Shown: positions 44,786 through 54,900 of the stretch, piece after piece
Layout of the letters: each line of letters opens with the position of its first letter
How positions within the stretch are numbered: the first letter of the stretch is position 1
Program-made: the position numbers and the translations under genes
The notes under the pieces: generated by a model
What the model was told of the DNA's origin: nothing
What the model saw: the letters and a program-made list of their open reading frames with translations, nothing else
Databases searched by the model: none
Assembly (NCBI GenBank): GCA_947626065.1
Contig: CANQQT010000006.1
Coordinates: 1 to 63,343, forward strand
Origin: an uncultured Clostridia bacterium
GTDB lineage: Bacteria > Bacillota > Clostridia > Oscillospirales > CAG-272
Length of the DNA: 63,343 nt
Reading direction: 5' to 3'

Positions 44786-45682
44786 ATGCGCGGAAGAGTC
44801 TTTGACGTCTCCCACGGTACCACAAAGGACGGCCCCGGCATCCGGACGACCGTCTTTCTCAAGGGCTGTCCCCTCCACTGTCTCTGGTGCCACAATCCGG
44901 AATCCCAGAGACGGGAGGCCGAAATGCTCTTTTTCCCCGACAAATGCACCGCCTGCCTGCGCTGTGTGTCCCTCTGCCCAAACGGCGTGCAGACCTTCGC
45001 GGAGGGGAGGCATATCTTCCGGCGTCCGAGCTGCAGCCTCTGCGGAAAATGCCTGAGCGCCGGGTGCGGAGCGCTGAAAATCGCCGGAAAAATGCGCGAC
45101 GTCGAGGAGGTGCTCGACGAAGTGCTGAAGGATAAGCCCTTTTACGACCGCACAGGAGGTGGGATGACCCTTTCGGGCGGGGAGCCGCTGTTTCAGAAGG
45201 ACTTCTGTCTGGCCCTGCTGAAAGCAGGAAAGGAGGCCGGGCTTCATACCGCCGTTGAAACGGCGGGGGCCGTGAAGAAGGAGGCGCTTGCCGAAATCCT
45301 GCCTTATACCGACCTGTTTCTCTACGACTACAAGGAAACCGACCCGGAGCGCCACCGGCTGTATACCGGGTGGGACAACCGGACGATTCTTGAAAACCTC
45401 TGTTTCCTTGACGGGGAGGGGAAGCCCCTCATCCTCCGCTGTCCGATCGTCCCCGGATACAACGACCGGCCCGACCACTTCGCGGGGATCGCGCGGACGG
45501 CGAACCGGCTGAAAAGCCTGATCCGGGTGGAAATTGAGCCCTACCACGCGCTGGGAGAGGGAAAATACGCCGCCCTCGGGAGGGAAAGGGACGACTTCCG
45601 CCTCCCGACGGGGGAATACGATCCGGCGCGGTGGTGCCGGGAAATCGGAAGCCAAACCGACGCCGAAGTCACCCTCGCTTGA
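44786..45682 (+). CDS. Glycyl-radical enzyme activase (radical SAM)
   Basis: 298 residues. Radical-SAM cluster Cys28, Cys32, Cys35 in GCPLHCLWC. A ferredoxin-like insert carries CTACLRCVSLCP and CSLCGKC, as in activases of non-PFL glycyl-radical enzymes. The GGGMTLSGGEPL SAM-binding motif follows. It generates the Gly690 radical on the enzyme encoded 3 bp upstream, using SAM and a low-potential electron donor. Confidence 0.94.
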   Translation: MRGRVFDVSHGTTKDGPGIRTTVFLKGCPLHCLWCHNPESQRREAEMLFFPDKCTACLRCVSLCPNGVQTFAEGRHIFRRPSCSLCGKCLSAGCGALKIAGKMRDVEEVLDEVLKDKPFYDRTGGGMTLSGGEPLFQKDFCLALLKAGKEAGLHTAVETAGAVKKEALAEILPYTDLFLYDYKETDPERHRLYTGWDNRTILENLCFLDGEGKPLILRCPIVPGYNDRPDHFAGIARTANRLKSLIRVEIEPYHALGEGKYAALGRERDDFRLPTGEYDPARWCREIGSQTDAEVTLA

Positions 45683-45683
45683 C

Positions 45684-45888
45684 GCGCCCCGGCGACTGTT
45701 GAACCCCACCTTTTCCGTCTGCGCACCGCCGATCCATTTTACACGCACGGCGCTCAAAAAAACCGCTTAAACCGCGCGACGTCCCACGTTCCCGCGCCCG
45801 TTGAACCCCTCTTTTTTGCCCTGCGCACCGCAAAGCCCCATTTCACGCGCACGGTGCCCGGAAATCCGCTTAAAACCGCATCCCGGCA
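45684..45888. repeat. 102-bp direct duplication after the activase gene
   Basis: TTGAACCCC at 45699 recurs at 45801. Both units run on through CTGCGCACCGC, a CATTT[CT]ACACGCACGG-like stretch and CCGCTTAAA. No gene from 45683 to 46286; the remainder holds a terminator, a promoter and a leader. Confidence 0.8.
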
Positions 45889-45927
45889 CGCGCACGCCCC
45901 GGCGTCCCTAAATCCTCCACATCATAA

Positions 45928-45966
45928 AGCCCGGCAGGTCTTATGACCGCGCCGGGCTTGACTTTA
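45928..45966. terminator. Hairpin terminator after the glycyl-radical operon
   Basis: AAGCCCGGC (45928-45936) pairs with GCCGGGCTT (45952-45960), with inner AGGTC/GACC arms and loop TTAT. The following GACTTTATG is only moderately U-rich, so efficiency is uncertain. Confidence 0.65.
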
Positions 45967-46065
45967 TGTAAGCGCTTCCCCGCCGCCGACGGGGCCGCCG
46001 CCCTCTTTGGAAATTTTATCCAAAAATTTCGTGCCGGATGCGCAAAATTTCACCCCCGAAAACGC

Positions 46066-46094
46066 TTGACAGACGCCGCTTTCCGTGCTATACT
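46066..46094 (+). promoter_or_regulatory. Promoter of feoAB
   Basis: TTGACA (46066-46071), 17-bp spacer, TATACT (46089-46094). Confidence 0.85.
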
Positions 46095-46100
46095 GAAGTA

Positions 46101-46286
46101 TTAAAAGGCGGGAACCGCCCTCTGTGCGGATTCCCCTTCCGCCGCCGAAAAGCAGGCGCTCAAAGGGACTACGGAACGGCCAAGACCCGAAGGACGGGGC
46201 CCTCCCCAAGAGGCCCAAGCCTGCCGCACGCCCGATTCCCGAGCCGCCGCCCGGCGCGGAAAACAAAGAAGGACTGGTGAAGCCTT
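46101..46286 (+). other. About 185-nt leader of feoAB with possible structure
   Basis: GCAGGC (near 46152) can pair with GCCTGC (near 46219) and close a roughly 70-nt region containing GGCC segments and GC-rich arms. I recognise no known riboswitch class. Confidence 0.3.
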
Positions 46287-46520
46287 ATGACTCTTGACCG
46301 TCTGGCCATCGGAAAATCCGCCGTCATTACCGCGGTGGGGGGAGAAGGAGCGCTCCGACTGAGGCTCCTCGACATGGGACTCATCCCGCGAACGAGGGTG
46401 ACGGTAGCCAAGGCCGCCCCAATGGGCGACCCGATTGAAATCCGCGTGCGGGGCTATGAGCTGACCCTCCGCAAGGAGGACGCCGCCCACATCGAGGTCA
46501 ACCCGGAGGAAGAAACATGA
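46287..46520 (+). CDS. feoA: Ferrous iron transport protein FeoA
   Basis: 77 residues with the SH3-like FeoA fold: LDRLAIGKSAVITAVGGEGALR, LLDMGLIPRTRVTVAKAAP and ELTLRKEDAAHIEV. It is a small cytoplasmic partner of FeoB. ATGA overlap with feoB (46517-46520) indicates translational coupling. Confidence 0.94.
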   Translation: MTLDRLAIGKSAVITAVGGEGALRLRLLDMGLIPRTRVTVAKAAPMGDPIEIRVRGYELTLRKEDAAHIEVNPEEET

Positions 46521-48523
46521 CCTTTGCACTTGCCGGAAACCAAAACTGCGGAAAAACCACGCTGTTCAACGCCCTGACGGGTTCAAATCAGCACGTCGGA
46601 AACTTCCCCGGCGTCACCGTCGATCAGAAAATCGGACAGATTCGCGGGCAGAAGGACTGCTCCGTCGTCGACCTCCCCGGGATCTACTCCATCCGCCCCT
46701 ATACGCAGGAGGAGATCGTCGCGCGCGACTTTATCCTTGATGGGAAGCCCGACGGAATCATCAACATCGTCGACGCCACCAACATCGAACGCAATCTCTA
46801 TCTGACCCTCCAGCTCCTCGAGCTCCACATCCCCACCGTCGTCGCCCTGAACATGATGGACGAGGTGCGATCAAACGGAGGAGCCGTCAACGTGAAGCTC
46901 ATGAGCGAACAGCTCGGCGTGCCGGTCATTCCCATCAGCGCCTCCAAAGGGGAAGGCGTTTCGGAGCTTGTCGACCGGGCGGTGAAAACCGTCAAAGGCC
47001 GCATTCTGCCGCAGGTGATGGACTTCTGCGAGGACGGCCCGGTGCACCGCTGTATCCACGCGACCGCGCACCTCATCGAGGACCACGCCCGGAACATCGG
47101 CGTGTCGGCGCGTTTCTGCGCCACCAAGCTGATCGAAGGGGACGCCGCCTTCGCCGAAAGGCTCGGACTCGACGAAAACGAAAAAGAGCTGCTGGAGCAC
47201 AGCATTGTCGAAATGGAAAGCGACACCCGGCTCGACCGGAACGAGGCGCTCGCCGATATGCGCTACACCTTCATCGAAAAGGCCGTGGAGGCCTCCGTCG
47301 TGAAGTGCCGGGAAAGCAAGGAGCACCGCCGCAGCGTCGCCATCGACAAAATTCTCACCGGAAAATTCACCGCCATTCCCTTTTTCCTCGGGGTCATGTG
47401 CCTCGTCTTCTGGCTCACCTTCGACGTCATCGGACAGCGCCTGTCCGACCTGCTGTCGGCGGGAATCGATTCGCTGACCGTCACGGTCGACGGATGGCTG
47501 GTCGCCTACGGAATCAACCCCGTCGTGCGCAGTCTGATCGTCGACGGCATTTTTACCGGCGTCGGAAGCGTTCTCAGCTTCCTCCCCATCATCGTCGTGC
47601 TCTTCTTCTTCCTCTCGATTCTGGAAGACACGGGATATATGGCGAGAATCGCCTTCGTCATGGATAAGCCTCTGCGAAAGCTCGGACTGTCGGGAAGGAG
47701 CTTCGTGCCGATGCTGATCGGCTTCGGATGCTCGGTGCCCGCCATCATGGCGACAAGAACGCTCTCCTCCGACCGGGATCGGAAAATGACGATCCTCCTC
47801 ACGCCGTATATGAGCTGTTCGGCCAAAATCCCGATCTACGCCGTCTTCTGCGCCGCCTTCTTCCCCAATCGAACGGCGCTCGTCATGATCGCCCTCTACG
47901 CGACCGGCGTCCTGCTCGGAATTCTCCTCGCCGCGCTTCTAAAGAGAACCGCCTTCCGGGGACAGCCGGTGCCGTTTGTCATGGAGCTGCCGAATTACCG
48001 ACTCCCCTCGCCCAAAAGCGTCCTGCTCCTCCTCTGGGATAAGGCGAAGGATTTTCTCCAGAGAGCCTTCACCATCATTTTCCTCGCGGCCATCGCCATC
48101 TGGTTCCTCCAATCCTTTGATATCCGACTGAACACCACGGAAGGGGAAAACAGCTTGCTGGCCCTCATCGGAAAGGCCATCACCCCGATTTTCGCCCCGC
48201 TCGGCTTCGCCGATTGGAGAGTCGTCACCTCGCTGATCGCCGGATTCTCCGCCAAGGAAGCCGTCGTCAGCACCCTCGCCGTCCTCACGGGAACCGGAAT
48301 CAAGGAGCTGTCCGGAACGCTTTCGGAGCTCTTCACCCCGGTATCGGCGGCCTCCTTCCTGCTCTTTACCCTGTTGTATACCCCCTGTGTCGCCGCCATC
48401 GCCACGGTGCGCCGGGAGCTAAAATCGCTGGCCGGGACGGTGGGGGTCGTCCTGCTACAGTGCGGGGTCGCGTGGGCCGTCGCCTGTATTTTCTATCAGA
48501 TCGCCTCGCGCCTGCCGCTGTAG
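46517..48523 (+). CDS. feoB: Ferrous iron transporter FeoB
   Basis: 668 residues. N-terminal G-protein domain with GNQNCGKTT (G1), VDLPGIYS (G3), NMMDE (G4, in place of NKxD as usual in FeoB) and ISASKG (G5), followed by the GDI helices. The membrane part (about 275-668) has two Gate/nucleoside-transporter-like repeats (GYMARIAFVMDKPLRKLGLSG, GFGCSVPAIMATR). It imports Fe2+, relevant here for the many iron-sulfur enzymes of an anaerobe. Confidence 0.96.
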   Translation: MTFALAGNQNCGKTTLFNALTGSNQHVGNFPGVTVDQKIGQIRGQKDCSVVDLPGIYSIRPYTQEEIVARDFILDGKPDGIINIVDATNIERNLYLTLQLLELHIPTVVALNMMDEVRSNGGAVNVKLMSEQLGVPVIPISASKGEGVSELVDRAVKTVKGRILPQVMDFCEDGPVHRCIHATAHLIEDHARNIGVSARFCATKLIEGDAAFAERLGLDENEKELLEHSIVEMESDTRLDRNEALADMRYTFIEKAVEASVVKCRESKEHRRSVAIDKILTGKFTAIPFFLGVMCLVFWLTFDVIGQRLSDLLSAGIDSLTVTVDGWLVAYGINPVVRSLIVDGIFTGVGSVLSFLPIIVVLFFFLSILEDTGYMARIAFVMDKPLRKLGLSGRSFVPMLIGFGCSVPAIMATRTLSSDRDRKMTILLTPYMSCSAKIPIYAVFCAAFFPNRTALVMIALYATGVLLGILLAALLKRTAFRGQPVPFVMELPNYRLPSPKSVLLLLWDKAKDFLQRAFTIIFLAAIAIWFLQSFDIRLNTTEGENSLLALIGKAITPIFAPLGFADWRVVTSLIAGFSAKEAVVSTLAVLTGTGIKELSGTLSELFTPVSAASFLLFTLLYTPCVAAIATVRRELKSLAGTVGVVLLQCGVAWAVACIFYQIASRLPL

Positions 48524-48696
48524 CGGGGAAGAAATTCCCGTAAAGCCCGGCGGACACCGGGAAAGACGCAAAACAGAGGCCCAAACGGCGCGAAAACGGC
48601 CAAAGAGGGCCGGTCGCCACAAGAGACGCCACCCAAGAGATGCCTCCATAAGAGACGCCGCCAAAAAAACGCCAAAGACACACCCCAGAAAAGAAA

Positions 48697-48752
48697 AAGA
48701 GCCTGTCGCACAAGCGAACAAACGCCGGTGCGGCAGGCTCTTCTTTTCTTTC
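48697..48752. terminator. Bidirectional terminator between feoB and the convergent sortase gene
   Basis: AAGAGCCTGTCGCA (48697-48710) pairs with TGCGGCAGGCTCTT (48729-48742; one G-U), followed by CTTTTCTTT. On the other strand AAAAGA-rich sequence gives a U-tract. The gap before it (48524-48696) holds AAGAGACGCC-type repeats of 14-15 bp near 48622-48670. Confidence 0.9.
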
Positions 48753-48791
48753 GGATTTTGGAAAGCTCTGCTCACGTTTCGGAAAGCTCGC

Positions 48792-49727
48792 TCACGCCTC
48801 CACGCGAACGCCCCGCACAAAGAGCCGATGGGTATTGCTGATTTTCGGCGTGCAGGTGACGAGGGTGCAAATCTCCCGCCCCTCCTCCACGCGCTCAAAG
48901 GCATAGTCCTCGGGCTTCTTCGGATCCACTACGCGAACCGATTCGACGCGGTAAGTCAGGGTATCCGTCAGAACCGTCACAAAAAAGACGTCCCCCACGC
49001 GCAGACGGTCAAGATGCTCGAAGGTAATCGCCTCCGCCATGGTGCGGTGGGAGAGGAGAACCGAGTGGGAAGAGGTGCCGCCGACCGGGAGGGAGGTACT
49101 TTCCGCATGGCCGCAGCCCCTGCGCATATTCCGGTCGGAGGAAAAGCGGTAAATGGGGAGAGAAACATTGATCGAAGGGATCTCTATATAAGCGATAACG
49201 TCGGTACCGGGAACCGCGAGAGCGGTTTGGTAGTCGGAAAGGGAATCCCCGTAGGGCGAAGACCAGATATAGGGCCGGGTAGCCGCTATCCGGCGGTTGT
49301 ATTCAAGCGCTTGCTCCTTGATGGCCTCCCGCTCCGCCGCGCTGAGCCTGCCGACCGCCTCGACGTAGGAGGCAATGGCGGCCGCCTGACGGCGGGAGGT
49401 AATAGAAACGCCGATCGGGCGGACAAGAAGGATGGAAACGCCGCAGAGAAGGCAAAAAACGGCGACACAAACAGCGAAACGCTTCTTAAGGGCGCGGCGA
49501 CGCTCTCCCGCCGAGCGATTTTCCGTCGAGCGCTCTTCCAACGGGCGATTTTCCACCGGACACTCTTCCGCCGGGCGCTCTCCCGTCGGGCACTTTTCCG
49601 CTGGGCGTTCTTCCGCCGGGCACTCTTCCGCAGGGCACTCTTCCGCAGGGCACTCTTCCGTCGGGCACTCTTCCGTCGGGCGCTCTTCCGCCGGGTGCTT
49701 TTCCAATGGGCGCTGACCTCTTCGCAC
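48792..49727 (-). CDS. Sortase (class C-like) with a cytoplasmic pentapeptide-repeat N-terminus
   Basis: 311 residues from GTG 49727 with GGAGG seven bases upstream. Residues about 11-76 are pentapeptide repeats (AEECP, TEECP, AEERP, VENRP), rich in Glu and Cys and encoded by a 15-bp DNA repeat. One membrane helix follows (about 83-106). The catalytic domain has His227 (LLSHRTM), Cys292 (TLVTCTP) and Arg301 (HRLFVRG), the sortase triad; TLVTCTP is typical of classes C and B. There is no second helix. The probable substrate is the LPFTG protein encoded upstream on the same strand. The repeat-bearing N-terminus would be in the cytoplasm and is unusual for a sortase. Confidence 0.88.
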   Translation of the reverse strand: MRRGQRPLEKHPAEERPTEECPTEECPAEECPAEECPAEERPAEKCPTGERPAEECPVENRPLEERSTENRSAGERRRALKKRFAVCVAVFCLLCGVSILLVRPIGVSITSRRQAAAIASYVEAVGRLSAAEREAIKEQALEYNRRIAATRPYIWSSPYGDSLSDYQTALAVPGTDVIAYIEIPSINVSLPIYRFSSDRNMRRGCGHAESTSLPVGGTSSHSVLLSHRTMAEAITFEHLDRLRVGDVFFVTVLTDTLTYRVESVRVVDPKKPEDYAFERVEEGREICTLVTCTPKISNTHRLFVRGVRVEA

Positions 49728-49941
49728 AGGCTTCCCTCCTCCCCCAAAAATGCGCGGGACGGCGCCTGCCCCAAGGGAAAAGGCGCGTCTGCGCTATAAG
49801 TCTATTATACACGCTTTGCGGGAGGATTGCAAGAGAAAACCGAAAACCGAGGGATTCTTTTTGAAAACGCGCCGGGATCCACGCCCATGACAAAGGAACA
49901 GCAAAAAATTCCCCGCCCGGAAAACCCGGGCCGGGAAAAAA

Positions 49942-51351
49942 TCATCCGTGGCTGTTGTAATGGACGGTGGCGGTATCGGGAACCGCAGAAGCCCCGTTCA
50001 ACTCTTCCCACTGCGCCTCTGTTCCGCCGTAGTAAACGTCAGCCAATGATGGGCAGTCCTCGAAGCTACCGATCCATGTCACGCTGTCCGGGATTGTGAT
50101 ACTTGTCAGACCCGTGCAACCATAGAAGGCAAATTCGCCGATCTCCGTCACACCGTCCGGGAGCGTGATGCTTGTCAAGCCTGTGCAACTGGAGAAGGCT
50201 CTATCGCCGATCTTCGTCACACTGTCCGGAATTGTGATACTTATAAGACCTGTGCAGTACTCAAATGCGCACTCGCCGATCACCGTCACGCTGGCCGGGA
50301 TCGTGATATTTGTAAACCCTGTACAGCCACCGAAGACTCCATGGCCAATCTCCTTCACACCGTCCGGGATCGTGATGCTTGTAAGACCTTTGCAATCGCC
50401 AAAGGCACTCCCGCCGATTTCCGTCACGCTGTCCGGAATCGTGATACTTGTAAGGCCCGTGCATTTCTCAAAGGCAGAATCACCGATCGCCGTCACACCG
50501 TCCGGAATCGAGAGACTTGTCAGACCCGAACATCCGCAGAAGGCCTTCTCGCCAATCGCCTTCACACTGTCCGGGATTGTGATACCGGTAAGACCCGCGC
50601 AGTTCTCAAAGACAGAATCGCCGATCGCCGTCACACCGTCCGGAATCGAGAGACTGGTAAGAACGGTACATCCGTAGAAGGCCCCCTCGCCAAGCTCTTT
50701 CACACTGTTCGGAATCGTGATACTTGTCAGGCACGTACAGCCATCAAAGGCATACTCGCCGATCTTCGTCACGCTGTCCGGGATTGTGACACTTGCAAGA
50801 CTCTTGCAACCATAGAAGACGTCTCTGCTAATCTCCGTCACACCGTCCGGAATCGAGAGGCTTGTCAGATCGGTACATCCGCAGAAGGCCATCTCGCCAA
50901 TCGCTTTCACACCGTGTGGAATCGTGATACTTGTCAGGCTCGTGCAGTCCTCAAATGCACGCTCGCCAATCGCCGTCACGCTGTCCGGAATCGTGATACT
51001 TGTCAGGCCTGCACATCCGAAGAAGGCGCCGCCGCCAATCTCCGTCACCGGAAGTCCCTCATGTGTTGCCGGAATTTTGATATCGGTATCGGTGCATTCC
51101 CCGATTCCAACGACGATATACCCATTTTCCTCGCCGTTCCGTTCGTACTCCAATCCCTCACTATCGGAAATCGGTTCTTGCGGCTGTGCTGAGGTGTCAA
51201 CTGTCCCCTCAGGGTTGGCCGATTCCGTCGGGCCGGAGCTCCCTGTGCCCTGCGCGCCAGAGGTATTATCGGGATTGCCCCCACTCCCTCCGCACGACGC
51301 AAGAATCGCCGCCATGGTCATAGCTAAAATGAAGGTGATGATCTTTTTCAT
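49942..51351 (-). CDS. BspA-like leucine-rich-repeat lipoprotein
   Basis: 469 residues, SD AGGAGA. Lipoprotein signal (MKKIITFILAM, lipobox LASC). A Gly/Ser/Thr linker leads to about fifteen 23-residue LRR_5 repeats (TSITIPDSVTAIGERAFEDC type), with a Cys in nearly every unit. The C-terminus has the DVYYGGTEAQWEEL cap usual for this family. Such proteins are surface adhesins of oral and gut bacteria. The 69-bp DNA periodicity allows expansion and contraction. Confidence 0.92.
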   Translation of the reverse strand: MKKIITFILAMTMAAILASCGGSGGNPDNTSGAQGTGSSGPTESANPEGTVDTSAQPQEPISDSEGLEYERNGEENGYIVVGIGECTDTDIKIPATHEGLPVTEIGGGAFFGCAGLTSITIPDSVTAIGERAFEDCTSLTSITIPHGVKAIGEMAFCGCTDLTSLSIPDGVTEISRDVFYGCKSLASVTIPDSVTKIGEYAFDGCTCLTSITIPNSVKELGEGAFYGCTVLTSLSIPDGVTAIGDSVFENCAGLTGITIPDSVKAIGEKAFCGCSGLTSLSIPDGVTAIGDSAFEKCTGLTSITIPDSVTEIGGSAFGDCKGLTSITIPDGVKEIGHGVFGGCTGFTNITIPASVTVIGECAFEYCTGLISITIPDSVTKIGDRAFSSCTGLTSITLPDGVTEIGEFAFYGCTGLTSITIPDSVTWIGSFEDCPSLADVYYGGTEAQWEELNGASAVPDTATVHYNSHG

Positions 51352-51485
51352 TGTCTTTTCTCCTGTTTTGACTGTTCTTTTGGATCTTACACTCTATAGA
51401 CGAACCGGACGCCCTTTCGGTTTTACGGTTTTGAAAATTTTTTCAAAATCACAAAACCATGAGGGACACAAGTAATAACATACAC

Positions 51486-51514
51486 ATTATATATCGTTTC
51501 TACATTTTTGTCAA
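51486..51514 (-). promoter_or_regulatory. Consensus promoter of the BspA-like gene
   Basis: Minus strand TTGACA (51509-51514), 17-bp spacer, TATAAT (51486-51491). Confidence 0.88.
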
Positions 51515-51659
51515 CGGTTTCAGAGGATATTTTGCCCAGAAAAGCGAAAAATTCAAGGAGAGGCCCCGCCGTGGTACTCCGACGGGTAAAAAACGCCGCG
51601 TCTCCGGCCATACCGCCCCCGCGGCTATAAATTTTGACAAAATCCCTCCCGAAATGGAT

Positions 51660-51887
51660 TGACCCACCCCGGGAGGGATTCCGAGAGGATACCTCATGCG
51701 CGTGTTGGAACGCTTTCGTTCGGTTTCAGCGCCGCCGGACAGCGTTCGGCTCCCGAGACAGAACCCCATCCCGGGAGGGACTCCGAGAGAATACCTCATG
51801 CGCGTGTTAGAGCTCTTTCGAGCGGTTTCAGCGCCTCCGGACAGCGTTCGGCTCCCGGGACAGAAACCCATCCCGGGAGCCGTTTTT
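51660..51887 (+). ncRNA. Candidate structured RNA: two 102-nt repeat units ending in a terminator
   Basis: Two units, about 51668-51769 and 51770-51871, share CTCATGCGCGTGTT, CTTTCG, CGGTTTCAGCGCC and GGACAGCGTTCGGCTCCCG. Each has a small hairpin at the same place (GAACG-CTTT-CGTTC in one, GCTC-TTTC-GAGC in the other), so the stem is kept although its bases changed. The second unit ends in a perfect terminator on the plus strand, while both flanking genes are on the minus strand. No convincing promoter was found; TTGACA at 51634 has no -10 at the right distance. It could also be one more intergenic tandem repeat. Confidence 0.4.
51850..51887 (+). terminator. Strong intrinsic terminator on the plus strand
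   Basis: GGCTCCCGGGA (51850-51860), 10-nt loop, TCCCGGGAGCC (51871-51881), then GTTTTTTAT. The stem is an 11-bp perfect match. No plus-strand gene lies upstream, so its transcript is unexplained. Confidence 0.85.
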
Positions 51888-51910
51888 TATTTATCGCCGC
51901 TTGCGTGCCG

Positions 51911-54900
51911 TCACGCAAACTTCTTGACCGCCACGGCCATCCCCGCGATGAGGATCAGCGCGCCGATTCCGTAGAAGGCGGACAGGCCGTAGCTTCCCGT
52001 GAAGGGCAGCTCGGCGGGCTTGGCGTTACTGAAAAGCGTGTACATCCGCGGAGCTTCGCGGGTGATGGTGCCTTCAACGCTTCCGTCTGTGATGGGGAGA
52101 TAGGCCCCGTCGGTCGGGAGGTCGTCGAGGTTGTCGGCAACGTGCTGGAGGTTGTACCCTACCCTGTCGGTTTCGGTCACCGTGAATTTCGTCCCGAACG
52201 GCAGACCGCCGAGAACGACCGTTTCCTTATGCTTGAGCCGGAAGGTGATGAAGAGTCCTCCGTCGGGGTTGCCGTCCTCGTCGGCGTCGATTTCGACAAA
52301 TTCGTAGCTGAAATCGGGATCCACCGATCCGTCGGCGAGGTACTTGACGGCGGTAAGCTCCTCCTTGTTGAGCGCCGAGGCGGTCTTCGCCGGGGTGAGC
52401 TCGACCTTGAAGCCGAAGTCCCTCGTCACCTCCTCCGCCCCTTCGTCGGAGATTTTCTTCTGCACCGTCAGAAGCCCGGTCGCCACTTGGTTGTAGAAGT
52501 CGGAACGGTTGGCCGTCTTCGCGGGATCGCGCATGACGACCCGGTCGGTGACGTTATGCGTCACCGTGCCGGTTTGGCTGTAATACTCAGGAGCGGTTAC
52601 GGTATGGCTCTCCCCGTCGACGGCGGGGTAATTCTCCACCTCGGTCTCGGTGATTTCATAGCCGGTTCCGGCGACAAGGCCGTAGATCACGACGGCTTCG
52701 TCGGCCTTGAGCGGGAAGTGATAGCTTCCGTCCTCTCCCGGCTCGGCAAGGAACAGCGACTCGCTGCAGGAAGTGTATTCGTTGAGCTTCGGCGGGCCGC
52801 CGGCCTCCACGGTTTCCCCGAGGTCGGCCTTCAGGCCCTTCCAGTAGAAGAGCTTGCCGTCGCTGTCGGCCATCGCCTCTTTCCCGGCGGGGGTCAGCTT
52901 CAACGTGAAGTCGAAGGTCTTGTCGGGAGGAAGCGGAATATCGGCCCCTTCGAGGTCGACGAGGTCTTTGGTCAGCACCAGCATATCGGGATCGGCGGTG
53001 TTGACAAAATTCACCGATTCCTCATAGATTCCGGTGTCGCCGAACACCGAGTAAACGCCGTTATAGTCGTACTCTCCGCTTTCGGGAAGCGCCGCCGGGT
53101 CTGTCGACTGCACGGCCCCTTCGCCGTTCACCCCGAAATGCACCGTCGGGCTGACGAGATAGCGGCAAATGCCCCGGAGATAGCCTGAGCCCTCGCCCTC
53201 GTAGTGCCTGTCGAGCAAAACGCCTTCGCGGAAGATATAGTGGCGGTAGCTTGTGACAGCTCCCTCCTCGTCAAGAATAGCCTCGTCACAGCCGCCCTCT
53301 TCAAGAGGCATACAGCGCGGATTGTCGAGAATCTCGTGTTGAAGAAGCCCGTCGGAGCCCTCCACCGCCTCGTTCGTTCCACGGGCCGCGTCCCAGAGAT
53401 AGAAGGGAGAGCTGCCGCCCCGGCCTTCCGCATAGGAGCCCGCCGGTTGATGGTGGCCGTCGCCGATGGCGTCGGCGGCCAGCGTCGAATAATACTCCCA
53501 CATCACGGCGTTGGTATGATAGAAGGCCTCCTCCCGGAGATAGGCGTCGGAATTCGTCTCCCCGGCCTGATTCACCGACCAGGTGAGGCCGTTTTCGGTG
53601 CCGTTTCCGAGATAGTCCGCCGGATAGACGGTTTTCCCGCAGTCGCCGTAGGTCGCGCCGTCGAAGATATGCACCGGAACCTTCTGCACGCCGGGGCGAT
53701 AGACGCTGACCGAGCCGACCTGCTGGTCGTGGCTAATCTCTTTCAGCGTGTAGCCCCTCGCCATCTGATCCGCCGTCAACTTTTCGGTGACGCGGTAGAC
53801 GGTGTCGGCGGGAATGCCCGAGAAGAGGAGCGCCTGTCCGTGGCGGAGGGTAAATTCCGCCGTATAAAGCGCTATCGTCTCGTTGCTCAGGCCCTTGAAG
53901 TAATCGGGCCGGTCGGCCGTCGGGAGCAGAGGATCGTAGAGTCCCGCCGCCGTCAGTACGTCGCCTTCGGTCGGGCAGTCGTCGTTCTTGTTGGTGTTTC
54001 TGCCGAATTCCACCTGCTTCGTCCAGTAGGCGCTGATGGTGGAATAGGGCGTCGAGAAGAAGATGTCGGTCGTGCTGGAGGAAACATTGGGGTCAATCGA
54101 GAGGAGCGGGAAGCTGGCGTCGTCGATTTTTACGTCGTAGAGCCTTGAGGAGTCCTCCGGGTCGAGCCTTTCAATATCAAAGCTCTCGTCCGAAACAAGC
54201 TCCTGGCCCCGCCATTTTCCCTCAAAGGTATCGGTCGAAACGAGCCAGACGGTCGCGGCATAGAAGGTGCCGCCCATGCCCTGTTCTCCGTCGATCCGGA
54301 CGTCGGTGCTGTCCACCGAGCCGGAGCCGTCCTGCATATTCTCGTTGTGGTAAACGCGGAAGGCGGTATCGGCGACGCCGGTTTCGGTCGTGCCGCGGTT
54401 CCGCCCGATGAAGACGTAGTAAACCGGCCCTTCGTAGGGGTCGCCCGGCGCATGGTTGACGCCGTTCTTGTCTCGGCAGAAGTCTGTATAGGTATAGGCG
54501 CCGCTCGAATCGGAAACGATGCGGCAGCCGCTGCCGTCCACCGTGGCTCTGGTGCCGTCGGAGGTCTGGAGGAAGAGCTGAGAATCGAGCTCAAGGTCGA
54601 TATAATGGAACTGCCGCTGCCAGTTCTGCACGTTCGGATTCCATTGCACGACGACGGCGTCCATTTTGCCGCGGATACCGGAGAGGAAGATCTGGAAGTT
54701 GAACTCCTCCTCCCGCCCGGCGTCGGAAAGGACGAAGCCGTCGGGGAGCTCGACCAGCTTGGTGACGAGAAGCGTCGTATCCATGACGTAGAGGCGGCCG
54801 TTGTTGCCGAGGTAAACATTCACCTTGATATCGGATCTCTCTATGTTGGAGGTGTGGCTGATGGTCGGAACGTAGTAGTTGTTGGCGGTGCGGGTGGTGT

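Noticed and set aside
51696-51974. Small protein with two 34-residue repeats at 51696
   Set aside because: No ribosome site precedes it and its 3' part runs antisense into the LPFTG end of the adhesin gene. The third-position bias of differences is noted under the RNA finding, but coding is not supported.
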